DNA from: Granulosicoccaceae bacterium
Lineage (GTDB): Bacteria; Pseudomonadota; Gammaproteobacteria; Granulosicoccales; Granulosicoccaceae
Direction of reading: 5' to 3'
DNA length: 6,171 nt
Assembly: GCA_023301405.1 (NCBI GenBank)
Contig: JALZUX010000637.1
Span: 1 to 6,171 of the forward strand
Made by a program: the position numbers and the translations under genes. Each line of letters opens with the position of its first letter. The first letter of the stretch is position 1. Shown here piece after piece: positions 5,710 to 6,171 of this stretch. The notes under the pieces were generated by a model, which had not been told where the DNA came from, did no database searches, and saw nothing but the letters and a program-made list of their open reading frames with translations.

Positions 5710-6051
5710 CTAACGTTTATCCTCTAGTTGCACCAATAGTTCCGGCAGTGCATGGTGCAAAATATCACAGACCACAATCTAGATTGGTATCAAATTAACC
5801 GTGCTCGAATCAATCGCACATTCCTCTATACTCCGCCACGGAATATGTGAGTTTTCTGCAGCGAACACTGGATAACGATCCATTATTTTTGTTGCCGCCT
5901 CACCAACAATAGGCAAGCTCTAGATCGCTGCTTGCTGAGAGCGTGCATCTTAGTCGAATTGGGCCTGGCTCGTGTCTTTCACAAATGACTGGGTATCAAC
6001 GGCCGCCTGTTTCATGTGAGCAACAAGATCCAAGGGTCGAGATGGATCCAT
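5710..6051 (-). pseudogene. hepT: Decayed HepT (HEPN-domain, DUF86) toxin
   Basis: HepT is the HEPN-domain toxin of MntA-HepT (type VII) pairs; live forms are about 110-115 aa and carry an R-x4-6-H-x-Y motif. Reading from ATG 6051: DPSRPLDLVAHMKQAAVD, QSFVKDTSQAQFD, TAA (5952-5950), DARSQQAAI, TAG (5922-5920), SLPIVGEAATKIMDRYPVFA and HIPWRSI. The GEAA-K and IPWR-I motifs are diagnostic. After a one-base loss the frame changes: RGM, then five codons including TGA, HG, TAA and FDTNLD, where live proteins have RGMRNRLIHGYFDTNLD. A second shift returns to the first frame for HHALPELLVQLEDKR and TAG at 5712-5710. Length is full, but four nonsense codons and two frameshifts, plus loss of the Arg and Tyr of the active motif, make it dead. 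Confidence 0.85.
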
Positions 6052-6171
6052 ACCGGGTGCACTTCCGCCAATACTGACTTGAGTACAGCTGGCGGTAAAT
6101 CTTCCGGAGTGAGCAAGTCCACGGGGCTAATCACCTGGTTGCTGCCATCGACGTCTGAGCCTCATGAAACA
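6049..6171 (-). pseudogene. mntA: Decayed MntA-like nucleotidyltransferase antitoxin, partial
   Basis: MntA is a minimal nucleotidyltransferase that neutralises HepT by modifying it (AMPylation in studied pairs), with motif GSxxxG-(x)-SDxD. On the minus strand a TGA is followed by GSDVD (6161-6147), the second half of that motif. Only about six residues later comes SPVDLLTPEDLPPAVLKSVL and AEVHPV (6128-6051), the family's C-terminal end (PVDVLTPGDLP ... VLAEA-PV). Live proteins have roughly 30 residues between these two parts, so there is an internal deletion. The expected stop at the hepT ATG reads TGG, so the frame runs on to TGA at 6014-6012. It lies directly upstream of hepT and overlaps its start, the normal order for this pair. 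The 5' part is beyond the window. Confidence 0.7.

Overview
The window looks like a moderate-GC proteobacterial chromosome, probably gammaproteobacterial. This rests on a GrxC-type glutaredoxin, a Sulfotransfer_3-type sulfotransferase, conventional sigma70-like elements and Shine-Dalgarno sites. No rRNA, tRNA, CRISPR array or intact insertion sequence was seen. Gene density is very low. Only four genes look intact (one is cut by the window edge), covering roughly 2.3 kb of 6.2 kb. Much of the rest is decayed sequence.

Layout, left to right. 1-330 (minus): 5' end of a secreted formylglycine-generating-enzyme/sulfatase-modifying-factor domain protein. 331-841: no intact gene, one weak remnant. 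842-1460 (minus): remnant of a vapB-vapC type II toxin-antitoxin pair (AbrB/MazE-like antitoxin, PIN-domain toxin), broken by stops and frameshifts but still showing the ATGA overlap between the two genes. 1461-1934: no convincing gene; a run of three adjoining inverted repeats lies at 1789-1851. 1935-3110 (minus): complete 391-aa sulfotransferase, preceded by a good Shine-Dalgarno, a leader hairpin and a perfect 10-bp inverted repeat around a possible extended -10. 3204-4450: about 1.2 kb with no supported gene. 4451-5438 (plus): the best-defined transcription unit, with a promoter (TTGACA-N18-TGTTAT), a leader hairpin, a 182-aa acidic protein of unknown function, and a divergent GrxC-like glutaredoxin 45 nt further on. 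5439-5709: no gene, but an orphan consensus Shine-Dalgarno. 5710-6171 (minus): remnant of an mntA-hepT (MNT/HEPN, type VII) toxin-antitoxin pair, with hepT full-length but riddled with stops and frameshifts and mntA internally deleted and cut by the window edge.

Taken together, this is a decaying accessory region. Two unrelated toxin-antitoxin modules have both been inactivated, while a sulfotransferase, an FGE-like secreted protein and a small redox operon remain open. I found no intact new defence or mobile system. The most notable items are the two toxin-antitoxin fossils, the glutaredoxin with a CRHC active site and no conserved glutathione-binding lysine, and the palindrome at the sulfotransferase promoter. 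The toxin-antitoxin calls rest on motif patterns recognised by eye in several frames, not on a database search.
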